Of a DNA stretch of 64,000 nt, positions 35,452 through 44,536 are shown one piece after another. Source of the DNA: Qipengyuania marisflavi (GTDB lineage: Bacteria; Pseudomonadota; Alphaproteobacteria; Sphingomonadales; Sphingomonadaceae). The translations under genes and the position numbers were made by a program. Below the pieces are notes generated by a model. The model did not search any database, was not told the origin of the DNA, and was given only the letters and a program-made list of their open reading frames with translations. The DNA is taken from NCBI RefSeq assembly GCF_005884405.1, contig NZ_VCAO01000001.1:878687-942686 (forward strand), read 5' to 3'. Each line of letters opens with the position of its first letter. Within the stretch, counting starts at the first letter, position 1.

Positions 35452-36452
35452 ACGATAAAGCCGCCACAATCGGCGTTCTGGGCGCCGGAGCATGGGGCAC
35501 CGCGCTGGCACAGATGCTCGCCAGTGATGGCCGCAAGGTATTGCTGTGGGCGCGCGAGACCGAGTTGGTCGACGAGATCAATGCCAAGCGGACCAACTCA
35601 TTGTTCCTGCCTTCCGCAAAACTGGCGCAGAGCATCCATGCCACAGGCGACATTGCCGATATGGCCGGTCTCGACGCGCTGCTGGTGGTCACTCCCGCGC
35701 AGCATATGGGCAGCGTGCTGGGTTCCATGCCCGCACATTCCCGCGATCTGGTGCTGTGTTCAAAGGGGATCGAGGCCGGATCGGGGCGGTTGATGAACCA
35801 TGTGGCACAGGGGGTGGCACCGCACAGCGCAATCGCTGTCCTGTCCGGGCCGACCTTTGCGCATGAAGTCGCTGCCGGGCTGCCCACTGCGGTGACGCTG
35901 GCGTGCAGCGGGGGTGAAGATCAATGGGAGCGGATTGCCCCTGTCATCGCCCGCCCCTCGTTCCGCCCGTATTACTCGAACGACGTCACCGGGGCCGAGA
36001 TTGGCGGATCGGTCAAGAACGTGCTCGCCATCGCCTGCGGCGTGGTCGAGGGGCTGTCGCTGGGCCAGAATGCCCGCGCCGCGCTGATCGCGCGCGGCTA
36101 TGTCGAAATGCTGCGATTTGGCGAGGCGCTGGGCGCGCGCGCGGAAACGCTGGCGGGGCTGTGCGGCATGGGCGATCTGGTGCTGACCTGTTCGTCGGCC
36201 GCGAGCCGCAATTTCTCGCTGGGCAAGGCGCTGGGCGAAGGTGGCCGAGCCGAAGAATTAATGGCTGACCGCAAGACTGTGGCCGAGGGCGCGCATACCG
36301 CGCCGGTGCTGGTCGAACTGGCCGCCCGCCACGGTATCGCAATGCCCATCGTGACGGCTGTTTACGACCTGCTGAAGGGCGATGATCCGCGCGCAGTCGT
36401 CTCCGGCCTGCTGGCCCGCCCCTTGCGCGCTGAACAGAGCCCTGCCGGATGA
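35448..36452 (+). CDS. gpsA: Glycerol-3-phosphate dehydrogenase [NAD(P)+]
   Basis: The 334-residue protein has a Rossmann start IGVLGAGAWGTALAQMLA, the conserved VLSGPTFAHEVAAGLPTAVT, and the catalytic-Lys segment EIGGSVKNVLAIACG. GMGDLVLTCSSAASRNFSLG follows. It reduces dihydroxyacetone phosphate to glycerol-3-phosphate for phospholipid synthesis; the same product is the substrate expected for the TagD-like enzyme at 15284-15703. ATGA overlaps join it to tsaD and to the flippase gene. Confidence 0.96.
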   Translation: MNDKAATIGVLGAGAWGTALAQMLASDGRKVLLWARETELVDEINAKRTNSLFLPSAKLAQSIHATGDIADMAGLDALLVVTPAQHMGSVLGSMPAHSRDLVLCSKGIEAGSGRLMNHVAQGVAPHSAIAVLSGPTFAHEVAAGLPTAVTLACSGGEDQWERIAPVIARPSFRPYYSNDVTGAEIGGSVKNVLAIACGVVEGLSLGQNARAALIARGYVEMLRFGEALGARAETLAGLCGMGDLVLTCSSAASRNFSLGKALGEGGRAEELMADRKTVAEGAHTAPVLVELAARHGIAMPIVTAVYDLLKGDDPRAVVSGLLARPLRAEQSPAG

Positions 36453-37954
36453 CCGCAGCGCAGGATGATGACCGCGATATGGCCGCACTGGCCAAGGGAG
36501 GTCGTCAGAACTTTCTTGGTTTCCTGTTGCGACTGGCGGCGCGCCTGCCGTTCCTGTTTGTCGCGGGCCGGTTTTACGGCGCAGATGCGCTGGGCCGGTT
36601 CGCTTCGGCATTGGTGGTGGTCGAACTGGTCGCGCTGGTCTGCGCGATGGGCGAGAAGCGCGGGCTGGCGCAGCGGCTGGCAGAGGATGAGGAAACCCGG
36701 CCTGCCAATCTGGTGTTCGACGGGATGCTGCTGGCAGTCATCTTCGCCAGTCTGGCGGCACTGCTGTTCTGGCTGGTGCCGCAGCCGCTGTTTCCCAGCG
36801 GGCAATATACCCAGCTTGACCGGCTGATCGTGCTGGCCATCCCGGCCTATGCGCTGACCGAAATCGTGCTCGCCGCACAAGCTTACAAATACGATATTGC
36901 GACCACAGTGCGGGCACGCGCGGTGGTGGAGCCGTGGACGATTTCGATCATGGCAGGCGTGCTCTATTACATCCCTGCCACACGGGATTCGGGCCTGTCG
37001 CTGGCCTATCTGATTTCGATCTACACCGGCCTGCTGACCGGGCTGTGGTCATTCCTGCGCAGTTACGGCCTGCCGCGCCATTGGCGTCCGCGCCTGCGCG
37101 CGATGGCCAAGCTGACCGCGCGCGCGCTGCCGCTGGCCACTGCCGATGCCATCGAATGGGGCACGCGGCGACTGGATATCTTCATACTCGGCCTGTTCGC
37201 CGCGCCTGCCGCCGTTGGTGTCTATTACGTGGCGCAGCAGGTCGCCAGCCTGCCGCAAAAGCTGAAAACCAGTTTCGAGCCGATCCTTGGCCCGGTAATC
37301 ACCCGCAATCTGAAAACCAAGAACTATGCCGCGATTGCTAGCCAGGTATGTCAGGTGGGTTTCTGGATCACCGCCATGCAGGCCGGCATTGCGCTGGCGC
37401 TGGGGATGCCGGGAGAGGCTGTCATGGGCCTGGTCGGACCCAATTTCGTTGGCGGCACCGGCGCGCTGGCGTTCCTGCTGATCGCTGAAGTTGTGGCGGC
37501 CACCGCCGTGGTGTCCGAAGCGGTGCTGATCTATGTCGCTCGGGTCCGCAATCTGTGGATTTCGATCGGCACGATTGCCCTGCAGGGGGTGCTGACCGTC
37601 GTGCTGATCAAACTGGCCGTCAGCATGGGTTATGGCGAGCCTTACAAGGCCGCCGCCGCTGCAATTGCTTTGATGCTGGCATTGGGCGTGGCAAGTCTGG
37701 TCAAGGCCGTGCTGCTGTCGCGAATCCTGAAACAGCCGATCAACAATTTCCGCTGGCCGCTGATCTGGGCCACCGCGCCTGCGGTTCTGGTTGGCTTCAT
37801 GATCACCAAGCTGCCCGAATGGGCCGAACTGATTGTCGGCATCCCGGCAATTCTGGCGACCTATGGCTATGTCATCTGGCGCAAAGGATTTGGCCCAGAG
37901 GACCGCGTGCTGTTCCGCCGCAATGGCGGCCCTGCCGACCCGCCAAACGAATAG
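36449..37954 (+). CDS. Polysaccharide flippase (Wzx/MOP superfamily)
   Basis: The 501-residue protein is predicted to have 12-14 membrane helices and no soluble domain. It begins with a cytoplasmic segment, then GGRQNFLGFLLRLAARLPFLF, followed by alternating hydrophobic blocks to residue 490. This pattern fits oligosaccharide/lipopolysaccharide flippases. It is coupled to gpsA but far from the wza-wzc locus, so which glycan it moves is unknown. The last residues GPADPPNE are hydrophilic. Confidence 0.82.
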   Translation: MTAAQDDDRDMAALAKGGRQNFLGFLLRLAARLPFLFVAGRFYGADALGRFASALVVVELVALVCAMGEKRGLAQRLAEDEETRPANLVFDGMLLAVIFASLAALLFWLVPQPLFPSGQYTQLDRLIVLAIPAYALTEIVLAAQAYKYDIATTVRARAVVEPWTISIMAGVLYYIPATRDSGLSLAYLISIYTGLLTGLWSFLRSYGLPRHWRPRLRAMAKLTARALPLATADAIEWGTRRLDIFILGLFAAPAAVGVYYVAQQVASLPQKLKTSFEPILGPVITRNLKTKNYAAIASQVCQVGFWITAMQAGIALALGMPGEAVMGLVGPNFVGGTGALAFLLIAEVVAATAVVSEAVLIYVARVRNLWISIGTIALQGVLTVVLIKLAVSMGYGEPYKAAAAAIALMLALGVASLVKAVLLSRILKQPINNFRWPLIWATAPAVLVGFMITKLPEWAELIVGIPAILATYGYVIWRKGFGPEDRVLFRRNGGPADPPNE

Positions 37955-38043
37955 GCATTTCATCGACAACAGCGCACGTTCAGTCGCAGTTCACGGCCAC
38001 GACATCTATTTCAAGCCACCGAAATATCGGGGAGGAACAAGCG

Positions 38044-39768
38044 ATGCGTATCACCAAATTTGCCGGCCTGTGTGCCGCGTTTGCCCTTGTCGCCGGGTGT
38101 TCCTCACCCAACAGCGACGATCTTTATTCCACCGGCAAATCCGCTGACAGTACCGCCGAAGTACCACCGCCTCTGCTGCCGCCGCCTCCTCCTCCACCTG
38201 AAGCATCGGCAATTATTGTAACTGGATCTCCGGTAACCCGTCAGGTGCAGGAAAGCGTCTCAGCGGTACCGGTAATGAGCGCTCCGGACAAAGCCATGGT
38301 CGATCCCGCCACCGGCCTCCCCTCCCCTGACGCGCGCTATCGCTATTTCCCGCCGGTTTTCGTCCCCACCATGCCCAGCCGCGACCAGTATGATGGCGAG
38401 GAAATTTCGCCGGTTCAGGTGGTCGCAAGCCAGCCGGTTTCGACCTTCTCGGTCGATGTCGACACCGGCGCCTATGCCAATGCACGCCGCTTTGTCAGCG
38501 AGGGGATGATGCCCCCCAAAGGCGCAGTGCGGACTGAGGAATTCATCAATTACTTCCGCTACGACTATCCCCTGCCGCGTGACCGCACGCAGCCTTTCAC
38601 GGTCAATACCGATGTTGCGGTGACCCCGTGGAACACTGCCACGCGACTGGTCCGCATCGGACTGGCCGGATATGAGTTGCCGCAGAGCAGCCGTCCGCCC
38701 GCCAATCTGGTGTTTCTGCTCGATGTTTCGGGTTCGATGAACAGCCCTGACAAGCTGCCACTGGTCAAAACCGCGATGCGTCAGCTCGCCGGGCAACTGA
38801 CCCCGCGCGACCGCGTCTCCATAGTGGTCTATGCCGGAGCAGCCGGGCTGGTGCTTGAGCCGACCGCAGACGAGCGCAAGATCCGCGATGTGCTCGACGA
38901 ACTTGCTGCAGGCGGTTCGACCGCTGGCGGCGCTGGAATCGAGCTTGCGTACCGCATTGCCGAATCCAATCGTGTGGAAGGCGGCGTAAATCGCGTAATT
39001 CTGGCCACCGATGGCGATTTCAACGTCGGTACGTCCAGCCGCGACGCCTTGATCGAACTGATCGAAAAGAAGCGTGAAACCGGCACCACGCTGACAGTGC
39101 TTGGCTTTGGCCGGGGCAATCTGAACGATGCGATGATGGAGCAGATCGCCGATCATGGAAACGGCAACTACGCCTATATCGACAGCGCGCTGGAGGCCCG
39201 CAAAGTGCTGGGCGAGCAGATGGGAGCAACGCTGTTCACCATTGCCAAGGATGTCAAAATCCAGATCGAATTCAATCCCGCAGTGATCAGCCAGTACCGC
39301 CTGATCGGCTATGAAAACCGTGCTCTGCGCGAAGAGGATTTTGACAATGATGCCGTCGATGCCGGTGACATCGGTGCAGGCCATCAGGTGACGGCGATTT
39401 ACGAAGTCGTCCCCGCCGGAAGCCGGGGCTGGATCGCGGCACGGCGGTATGAGGACAAACCCGATGCCCGCGCACTGGATCTGGCTGCCGAGGCCGCGCA
39501 TGTGAAGCTGCGCTACAAATTGCCCGGCGGCGATACTTCGCGGCTGCTGGAATATACGCTGCCTGCCAGCGCGCTGGCATCGGCCCGCGCGCCCGGCGGA
39601 GATTTCGCCTTTGCCGCTGCGGTTGCGGCATATGGGCAAAAACTGCGCGGCGATCCGCTGCTCGACAAATATAGCTATGGCGGGATTGCCACACTGGCCG
39701 GATCGCAGCGCGATTTCTGGCGGCAGGAGTTCAAACAGCTGGTGCAGACCGCCGGGTCACTGGAATAA
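38044..39768 (+). CDS. von Willebrand factor A-domain lipoprotein (YfbK-like)
   Basis: The 574-residue lipoprotein (lipobox ALVAGC) has a proline-rich stretch, then a TonB-box-like segment AIIVTGSPVTRQVQESVSAV (residues 56-75). The YfbK-type region STFSVDVDTGAYANARRF follows, then a vWA domain with a MIDAS motif FLLDVSGSMN and ILATDGDFNVG, and a C-terminal DUF3520-like region. vWA MIDAS sites bind divalent metal and protein partners. A ribosome site GGAGGAA stands before ATG 38044; a longer open frame upstream overlaps the flippase gene and is rejected. The function of these proteins is unknown. Confidence 0.9.
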   Translation: MRITKFAGLCAAFALVAGCSSPNSDDLYSTGKSADSTAEVPPPLLPPPPPPPEASAIIVTGSPVTRQVQESVSAVPVMSAPDKAMVDPATGLPSPDARYRYFPPVFVPTMPSRDQYDGEEISPVQVVASQPVSTFSVDVDTGAYANARRFVSEGMMPPKGAVRTEEFINYFRYDYPLPRDRTQPFTVNTDVAVTPWNTATRLVRIGLAGYELPQSSRPPANLVFLLDVSGSMNSPDKLPLVKTAMRQLAGQLTPRDRVSIVVYAGAAGLVLEPTADERKIRDVLDELAAGGSTAGGAGIELAYRIAESNRVEGGVNRVILATDGDFNVGTSSRDALIELIEKKRETGTTLTVLGFGRGNLNDAMMEQIADHGNGNYAYIDSALEARKVLGEQMGATLFTIAKDVKIQIEFNPAVISQYRLIGYENRALREEDFDNDAVDAGDIGAGHQVTAIYEVVPAGSRGWIAARRYEDKPDARALDLAAEAAHVKLRYKLPGGDTSRLLEYTLPASALASARAPGGDFAFAAAVAAYGQKLRGDPLLDKYSYGGIATLAGSQRDFWRQEFKQLVQTAGSLE

Positions 39769-39818
39769 ACCCGGCACCCCTTTCCAGCAGGGGCAAAGCG
39801 CGGCTAAGAGTCGCGACA

Positions 39819-40559
39819 ATGTCTCGCATTTCCCGCCTTGTCCCGTTTTCGGGTGCCGTGCTTGTCGCGCTGTCCGGATATTTCCTGGCAGAGCGCAGCG
39901 GGCCGCAGTTGGTCTCTGGTATCGAGCAGAAGGCTGCCGCTGCGATAAAGGCGGCTGGCGGGCGCGGTGTCTCTGCCGAATTTTCCAACCGCTTTGGCTG
40001 GGCGACACGTCACCCGATGCTAGTGGGCGGAGAAGACCTCAACGAACAAATTCGCGCCGACGTCGCACGTGCGGTGGCCCAGGTGCCAGGCGTCGGCGGG
40101 GTTTATTGGCAAGGCAGTTCGGCGCGCGCGCGAAGCGATGCGCCGCAATACGAACCACTACATTGTCAGGAAGACGTTGAGGGCCTGCTCCGCACCCGTT
40201 CTATTCGCTTTGAAGAGGCCAGTTCAGCATTGCTGCCTGCCAGTGAAATCCTGCTCGACGAAGTGGCAACGGCGTTGCGCCCCTGCCTGGGCGCTATTAT
40301 CGCAATTTTGGGGCACACGGACAGTTCGGGCACGAAGCTGGGGAATCTTGATCTCAGCAGGGAACGCGCCCGTGCGGTCCGGGAAGCCCTGATAACGCGC
40401 GGCATCCCGCGTGACGGATTGCGCGCGCGCGGATTGGGGTCACAGAATCCGGTAGAAGGGCTGACCCCCGAAGATCCCGCCAACCGGCGGATTGAATTCT
40501 CGGTGATCAGCACCGAACCGCTCAAGCCCACGCCAATCGACACACCAGGAGCACGCTAG
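39819..40559 (+). CDS. OmpA-domain envelope protein with BON-like N-terminal half
   Basis: The 246-residue protein has an N-terminal membrane or signal segment (LVPFSGAVLVALSGYFLAE). A BON-like module containing ADVARAVAQVPGVGGVYW follows, then an OmpA peptidoglycan-binding domain. The latter shows GHTDSSGTKLGNLDLSRERA, with the Asp that binds diaminopimelate, and the matching Arg in ANRRIEF. It is probably inner-membrane anchored with its OmpA domain gripping peptidoglycan. It is one base from the next small gene and likely co-transcribed with it. Confidence 0.88.
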   Translation: MSRISRLVPFSGAVLVALSGYFLAERSGPQLVSGIEQKAAAAIKAAGGRGVSAEFSNRFGWATRHPMLVGGEDLNEQIRADVARAVAQVPGVGGVYWQGSSARARSDAPQYEPLHCQEDVEGLLRTRSIRFEEASSALLPASEILLDEVATALRPCLGAIIAILGHTDSSGTKLGNLDLSRERARAVREALITRGIPRDGLRARGLGSQNPVEGLTPEDPANRRIEFSVISTEPLKPTPIDTPGAR

Positions 40560-40560
40560 A

Positions 40561-40719
40561 ATGCCGCTGTGGCTTGAACTGGTGGTGCTGATGCTGGCGG
40601 CTTATGGCGTCGGCATGGGGCTTGGCTGGGTGTTGTGGGGCCGCACGCCCGGCACGGCTGATACGGAAACGCCTGAAAAGTCTGGCGTGCCGGACGAATT
40701 GCGAAAGGACAGCAAATGA
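40561..40719 (+). CDS. 52-residue single-pass membrane protein
   Basis: A short frame starts one base after the OmpA-like gene stop and ends in TGA overlapping the next ATG (ATGA). It begins MPLWLELVVLMLAAYGVGMG, continues with LGWVLWGR to complete one membrane helix, and ends in a polar tail (PGTADTETPEKSGVPDELRK). No family is recognised. Tight packing between two real genes and the membrane helix support it. It may be a partner of the flanking envelope proteins. Confidence 0.72.
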   Translation: MPLWLELVVLMLAAYGVGMGLGWVLWGRTPGTADTETPEKSGVPDELRKDSK

Positions 40720-41261
40720 ACGAATTGGTCGCCGCCTACTGGCCCGCAATGGTCGCTGCACTGGTGCTGGGGCTGCTGCTGGCATGGTATCTGTTCCATG
40801 CCTCGCGCAAGACCAGTGTAACCGGCACTGGCGGCGATGTGCTGGACGAAGGCGCCGCCCCGGCGGCACGTAACCGGGCGCTGATCGATGCGCCGCCTGC
40901 TGCTGCCACGCTCGACACACCTGTCATAGTGCCCACCCCCGCCGGGCTCGCCGGCACGGGAGTAGCTGTTGCCGCCGCAGCGAAATCCGACGCCGTCGGC
41001 GCTGGGACAGGCGATGCTCAGGCAGACGATCTTGCGCGGCTCAAAGGCGTTGGCCCAAAGCTGGTCGCCATGCTGCATCAGCTTGGCGTGACATCCTTTG
41101 ACCAGATCGCAGACTGGGACGATGCCGAGATTGACCGGATCGACGCTGAGCTGGGCCGCTTCGCTGGCCGGATCCGCCGCGATGACTGGGTGGGTCAGGC
41201 CAAGCTGCTCGGCACAGGCGATGCCGCCGCCTATGCCGCGCGTTTTGGGAACGTTACCTGA
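40716..41261 (+). CDS. Membrane-anchored helix-hairpin-helix protein
   Basis: The 181-residue protein has one N-terminal membrane helix (MVAALVLGLLLAWYLFH) and an Ala/Pro-rich linker. The C-terminal helix-hairpin-helix region (LARLKGVGPKLVAMLHQLGV, then TSFDQIADW) resembles the COG3743 5'-nuclease-like HhH domains. HhH modules bind DNA backbone or mediate protein contacts. Its start overlaps the stop of the 52-residue gene. A membrane-tethered HhH protein with an OmpA-like partner is a common but unexplained pairing. Confidence 0.85.
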   Translation: MNELVAAYWPAMVAALVLGLLLAWYLFHASRKTSVTGTGGDVLDEGAAPAARNRALIDAPPAAATLDTPVIVPTPAGLAGTGVAVAAAAKSDAVGAGTGDAQADDLARLKGVGPKLVAMLHQLGVTSFDQIADWDDAEIDRIDAELGRFAGRIRRDDWVGQAKLLGTGDAAAYAARFGNVT

Positions 41262-41326
41262 TTGCGCTTACCGGCGCGTCTGCTAGCCTCAACCCATCCG
41301 GGTCGAGTCGGATGAGGAGTGGCAGA

Positions 41327-41689
41327 ATGGCAGAGCAGCTACGCGTGCTTGTGGCGGAGGACGAAATGATCGTTGGCCACGACCTTTGCGATACGGTATC
41401 GGAAGCAGGATATATCGTCGAAGGGCCGTTCGAAGATATGTCTTCTGCCATGCTCGCATTTCAGAAGCACAAACCCGACCTCGCCATTCTCGACGTCCAG
41501 CTGGGCGACGGCATCGTCTATCCGCTTGCCGAACAGATGATGGCGGAAAATGTCCCGGTAATTTTTCATTCCGGCCAGCTGACACCGGGTGAAGTTGCAG
41601 TGCGTTATCCTGCAGCGCAGTCGCTCTCTAAGCCCTGCCCTCCTGCAGACGTCATAGCCTCGGTGCAGAGCGCTCTCGAGAAGCATTGA
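41327..41689 (+). CDS. Single-domain response regulator
   Basis: The 120-residue protein is a stand-alone receiver: VLVAEDEMIVGHDL with the acidic pocket, the phosphoacceptor Asp in LAILDVQLGDG, Ser in IFHSGQ, and Lys in SLSKPCPP. There is no output domain, so it likely acts by protein contact in a phosphorelay (DivK or CheY-like role). GAGGAG stands before ATG 41327. No kinase gene is nearby. Confidence 0.92.
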   Translation: MAEQLRVLVAEDEMIVGHDLCDTVSEAGYIVEGPFEDMSSAMLAFQKHKPDLAILDVQLGDGIVYPLAEQMMAENVPVIFHSGQLTPGEVAVRYPAAQSLSKPCPPADVIASVQSALEKH

Positions 41690-41772
41690 TCCACGCTGCT
41701 GGCGCGATGGAACCACCAACACAGGTAATCGATTGATCGGGTGTAACCGCTCCGAACAAAAGGATTATTTCA

Positions 41773-42159
41773 ATGTCACTTCAGAAAATGGTCGCCGCCC
41801 ATCCGCAAGTCGATGACGCCACCGAAGAACTGATCCTGGCCGCACGGCACGCGATGCTGTGCTCGCTGTTCTGCACCAGCTGCGCGGATGCCTGCGTGGC
41901 TGAAGACATGGACATGACGCAATGCGTCCGCAACTGTCTCGACTGCGCCGATGTCTGCACCGCCACCGCCCGCCTGGCCGTGCGTCGTACCGCTCAGGAT
42001 ATCGGCATTCTGCGCGCGCAGATCGAGGTGTGTATCAAGGCCTGTGACCACTGCGCCGACGAGTGCGAGAAGCATGATAACGAACATTGCCGGATGTGCG
42101 CCAAGATGTGCCGCGAATGTGCAGACGATTGCCGCAAGGCGCTGCCGCTTATCAAGTAA
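41773..42159 (+). CDS. Four-helix-bundle copper-storage protein (Csp, DUF326)
   Basis: The 128-residue protein has 17 cysteines in CxxxC-type spacing along helices (CSLFCTSCADAC, CVRNCLDCADVC, CIKACDHCADEC, CRMCAKMCRECADDC). This is the pattern of Csp proteins that store many Cu(I) ions inside a four-helix bundle. No signal peptide is seen, so it resembles the cytosolic Csp3 branch. AAAGGATTATTTC precedes the ATG. No copper regulator or exporter gene is nearby. Confidence 0.92.
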   Translation: MSLQKMVAAHPQVDDATEELILAARHAMLCSLFCTSCADACVAEDMDMTQCVRNCLDCADVCTATARLAVRRTAQDIGILRAQIEVCIKACDHCADECEKHDNEHCRMCAKMCRECADDCRKALPLIK

Positions 42160-42187
42160 TGGGTTTTCTCCAGCGCGGTGATACACT

Positions 42188-42631
42188 GTGCCGGTGATGC
42201 CAAGATTTCGCAGCTTTCTCGCGCTCGGCGCGGCTGACAGGCTTGCCTTGCTGGAGGCGATGGCGGAGCTAGCTTTGGCCGCCGTGCTCGTGCGGGGGGT
42301 GCCGCCGCGGCGTTGGCGTGCGCGTTTCGGGCAGACTGTGACGCAGGACACCCATGCCGATATTAGCACCGTTCGCCGGGTCAGGCTGGCGATTGCGCGC
42401 GCGCATCGGACCATCCCGACTGCCCCCAATTGCCTGCCTCAAGCGCTTGCTGCCAAACGCATGCTGGCTCGCCGTGGGATTACGACATCACTCTTTCTTG
42501 GCACCGAAAGCGATGGGGCGGGTGTGCGGCACTTCCATGCCTGGCTGAAAGCGGGGCCCGAGTGGGTAACCGGCCAGTGCGACGAAGCGCGTTACACAGT
42601 GTTTTCGCCGCCGGAACACGGCAGCGCCTGA
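42188..42631 (+). CDS. Lasso-peptide B2 (McjB C-terminal) type transglutaminase-like protein
   Basis: The 147-residue protein has the B2 layout. A helical N-terminal part ([20 protein letters not shown]) precedes the catalytic-Cys motif [18 protein letters not shown] with Cys near residue 82. [10 protein letters not shown] follows, then the His motif [13 protein letters not shown]. In McjB-type proteases an Asp about a dozen residues after His completes the triad; here the place reads VTGQCDE, so it may be altered. No precursor peptide, RiPP recognition (B1) or cyclase gene is visible. GTG 42188 or ATG 42197 may start it, 28 bases after the copper-storage gene. Confidence 0.82.
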   Translation: MPVMPRFRSFLALGAADRLALLEAMAELALAAVLVRGVPPRRWRARFGQTVTQDTHADISTVRRVRLAIARAHRTIPTAPNCLPQALAAKRMLARRGITTSLFLGTESDGAGVRHFHAWLKAGPEWVTGQCDEARYTVFSPPEHGSA

Positions 42632-42689
42632 GGCCCCCTTGCGCGGCTTCGTCAAGCCTGTCATCGGACTGCCAGACACAGGAGACGAC

Positions 42690-43874
42690 ATGGCCGGAAT
42701 GGTGCCCTTCAGCTGGGATGATCCCTTCAACCTCGAAGACCAGCTGAACGAAGACGAACGCATGATCCGCGACGCCGCGCATAGTTTTGCGCAGAGCGAG
42801 CTGCAACCCCGCGTGATCAAAGGATTCTCCCAAGAGCTGGACGCGCCAGAGCTGTTCCCGCTGATGGGCCGCGCCGGATTGCTGGGCGCGACAATTCCCG
42901 AGGAATATGGCGGCGCCGCTGCCGGCTACGTCGCATACGGGTTGATCGCGCGCGAGATCGAGCGGGTGGATTCGGGATATCGGTCGATGGCCTCGGTCCA
43001 GTCCAGTCTCGTGATGTATCCAATCCATGCCTATGGTTCAGAAGAACAGCGCCGCAAGTATCTGCCCGGGCTGGCTTCGGGCGAATTGATCGGCTGTTTC
43101 GGCCTGACCGAACCAGATGCCGGTTCAGACCCCGGCTCGATGAAGACTTTCGCCAAGCAGGATGGCGATGGCTATATTCTCAACGGCTCGAAAACCTGGA
43201 TTTCCAATTCGCCCTTCGCCGATGTGTTCGTGATCTGGGCGAAGAGCGAGGCGCATGGCGGCGGGATCCGCGGCTTTGTCCTCGACAAGGGCATGAAAGG
43301 GCTGTCCGCGCCAAAGATCGAAGGCAAGATTTCGCTGCGCGCCAGCACCACCGGCATGATCGTGATGGATGATGTGAAGGTCGGCGCCGATGCTCTGCTG
43401 CCCGAAGTTCAGGGCCTGAAGGGTCCATTCGGCTGCCTCAACCGGGCGCGTTACGGCATTAGCTGGGGCGCGCTGGGCGCTGCCGAATTCTGTATGCACG
43501 CGGCCCGCCAATATGGCCTTGATCGCAAGCAGTTTGGCGTACCGCTCGCCAGCAAGCAGATTTACCAGCTCAAGCTGGCCAATATGATGACCGATATCGG
43601 CATGGGGCTGCAATGCTCCCTGCGCGTCGGGCGGCTGATGGACGAAGGCAAATTCGCGCCCGAGATGATTTCCATCGTTAAACGCAACAATGTCGGCAAA
43701 GCCCTCGAAATTGCGCGCCACGCCCGCGATATGCATGGCGGCAACGGTATTTCTGAGGAGTATCAGGTGATCCGCCACATGGTGAACCTGGAAACGGTCA
43801 ACACTTATGAGGGCACGCATGATGTCCATGCGTTGATTCTGGGCCGCGCGATTACGGGAATTCCGGCATTCTGA
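42690..43874 (+). CDS. gcdH: Glutaryl-CoA dehydrogenase
   Basis: The 394-residue acyl-CoA dehydrogenase has [19 protein letters not shown], the FAD/substrate segment [20 protein letters not shown], and [20 protein letters not shown]. The catalytic-Glu region [20 protein letters not shown] closes it. The last two blocks are typical of glutaryl-CoA dehydrogenase, which oxidises and decarboxylates glutaryl-CoA to crotonyl-CoA in lysine/tryptophan catabolism. ATG 42690 follows GGAGACGAC. The TGA overlaps the next ATG as TGATG. Confidence 0.9.
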   Translation: MAGMVPFSWDDPFNLEDQLNEDERMIRDAAHSFAQSELQPRVIKGFSQELDAPELFPLMGRAGLLGATIPEEYGGAAAGYVAYGLIAREIERVDSGYRSMASVQSSLVMYPIHAYGSEEQRRKYLPGLASGELIGCFGLTEPDAGSDPGSMKTFAKQDGDGYILNGSKTWISNSPFADVFVIWAKSEAHGGGIRGFVLDKGMKGLSAPKIEGKISLRASTTGMIVMDDVKVGADALLPEVQGLKGPFGCLNRARYGISWGALGAAEFCMHAARQYGLDRKQFGVPLASKQIYQLKLANMMTDIGMGLQCSLRVGRLMDEGKFAPEMISIVKRNNVGKALEIARHARDMHGGNGISEEYQVIRHMVNLETVNTYEGTHDVHALILGRAITGIPAF

Positions 43875-44536
43875 TGAAGCTCCACGGCTACTTCCGCAGT
43901 TCGACCACCTATCGGATGAGGATCGCCCTCAATCTGAAAGGGCTGGATTACGAGGTCGTACCAGTGAACCTGCTACATTCGGAGCAGAAGGATGCAGCTT
44001 TCACCAGCCGCAATGCCTTTGGCAGCGTGCCGATGCTGGAGGCGGGCGGGCGTGACCGCGCGCAGTCGATGGCCATGCTCGAATGGCTGGACGAGGCCTA
44101 TCCCGAGCGGCCCCTGATGCCCGCCGGTATCGAAGATCGCTACACGGCGCGCGAACTGGCCTATGCCATCGCGACCGAACTGCACGCGCCGCTCAACCTG
44201 CCGGTCCTGAAATATCTGAAAGATCCGCTGGGCCATGATCAGGACACGGTCAGTACGTGGTATCGCCACTGGCTGGCCCGCACGCTTGACCCGCTGGAGG
44301 CGCGGCTGGCGCAGCTTGGCACTGGCGATTTCCTGTTCGCCGCACCCGGTTTTTTTGAAGCTGTGCTGTTGCCGCAAGTGTACAATGCCCGACGTTTTAC
44401 CTTCGATTTCAGCAATAAGCCGCACATCTCCCGGATAGAATCCGCCTGCCTCACCATGAGCGAATTTCAGCGCGCCAATCCTGACAACCAACCCGACAAT
44501 CCCGAGTTTTCGGGCCATGAGAGGAATCCTACATGA
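43874..44536 (+). CDS. maiA: Maleylacetoacetate isomerase
   Basis: The 220-residue zeta-class glutathione transferase starts [20 protein letters not shown], holding the active-site Ser pair. The glutathione site follows (GSVPMLEAGGRDRAQSMAML), then a helical C-terminal domain. It isomerises maleylacetoacetate to fumarylacetoacetate in homogentisate (tyrosine) breakdown. The fumarylacetoacetase-like gene follows with an ATGA overlap, which supports the assignment. The upstream homogentisate dioxygenase gene is not in the window. Confidence 0.92.
   Translation: MKLHGYFRSSTTYRMRIALNLKGLDYEVVPVNLLHSEQKDAAFTSRNAFGSVPMLEAGGRDRAQSMAMLEWLDEAYPERPLMPAGIEDRYTARELAYAIATELHAPLNLPVLKYLKDPLGHDQDTVSTWYRHWLARTLDPLEARLAQLGTGDFLFAAPGFFEAVLLPQVYNARRFTFDFSNKPHISRIESACLTMSEFQRANPDNQPDNPEFSGHERNPT

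Noticed and set aside
38260..39639. 459-codon minus-strand frame opposite the vWA gene
   Set aside because: It has no motif, promoter or ribosome site; the vWA gene on the other strand fully explains the codon bias.
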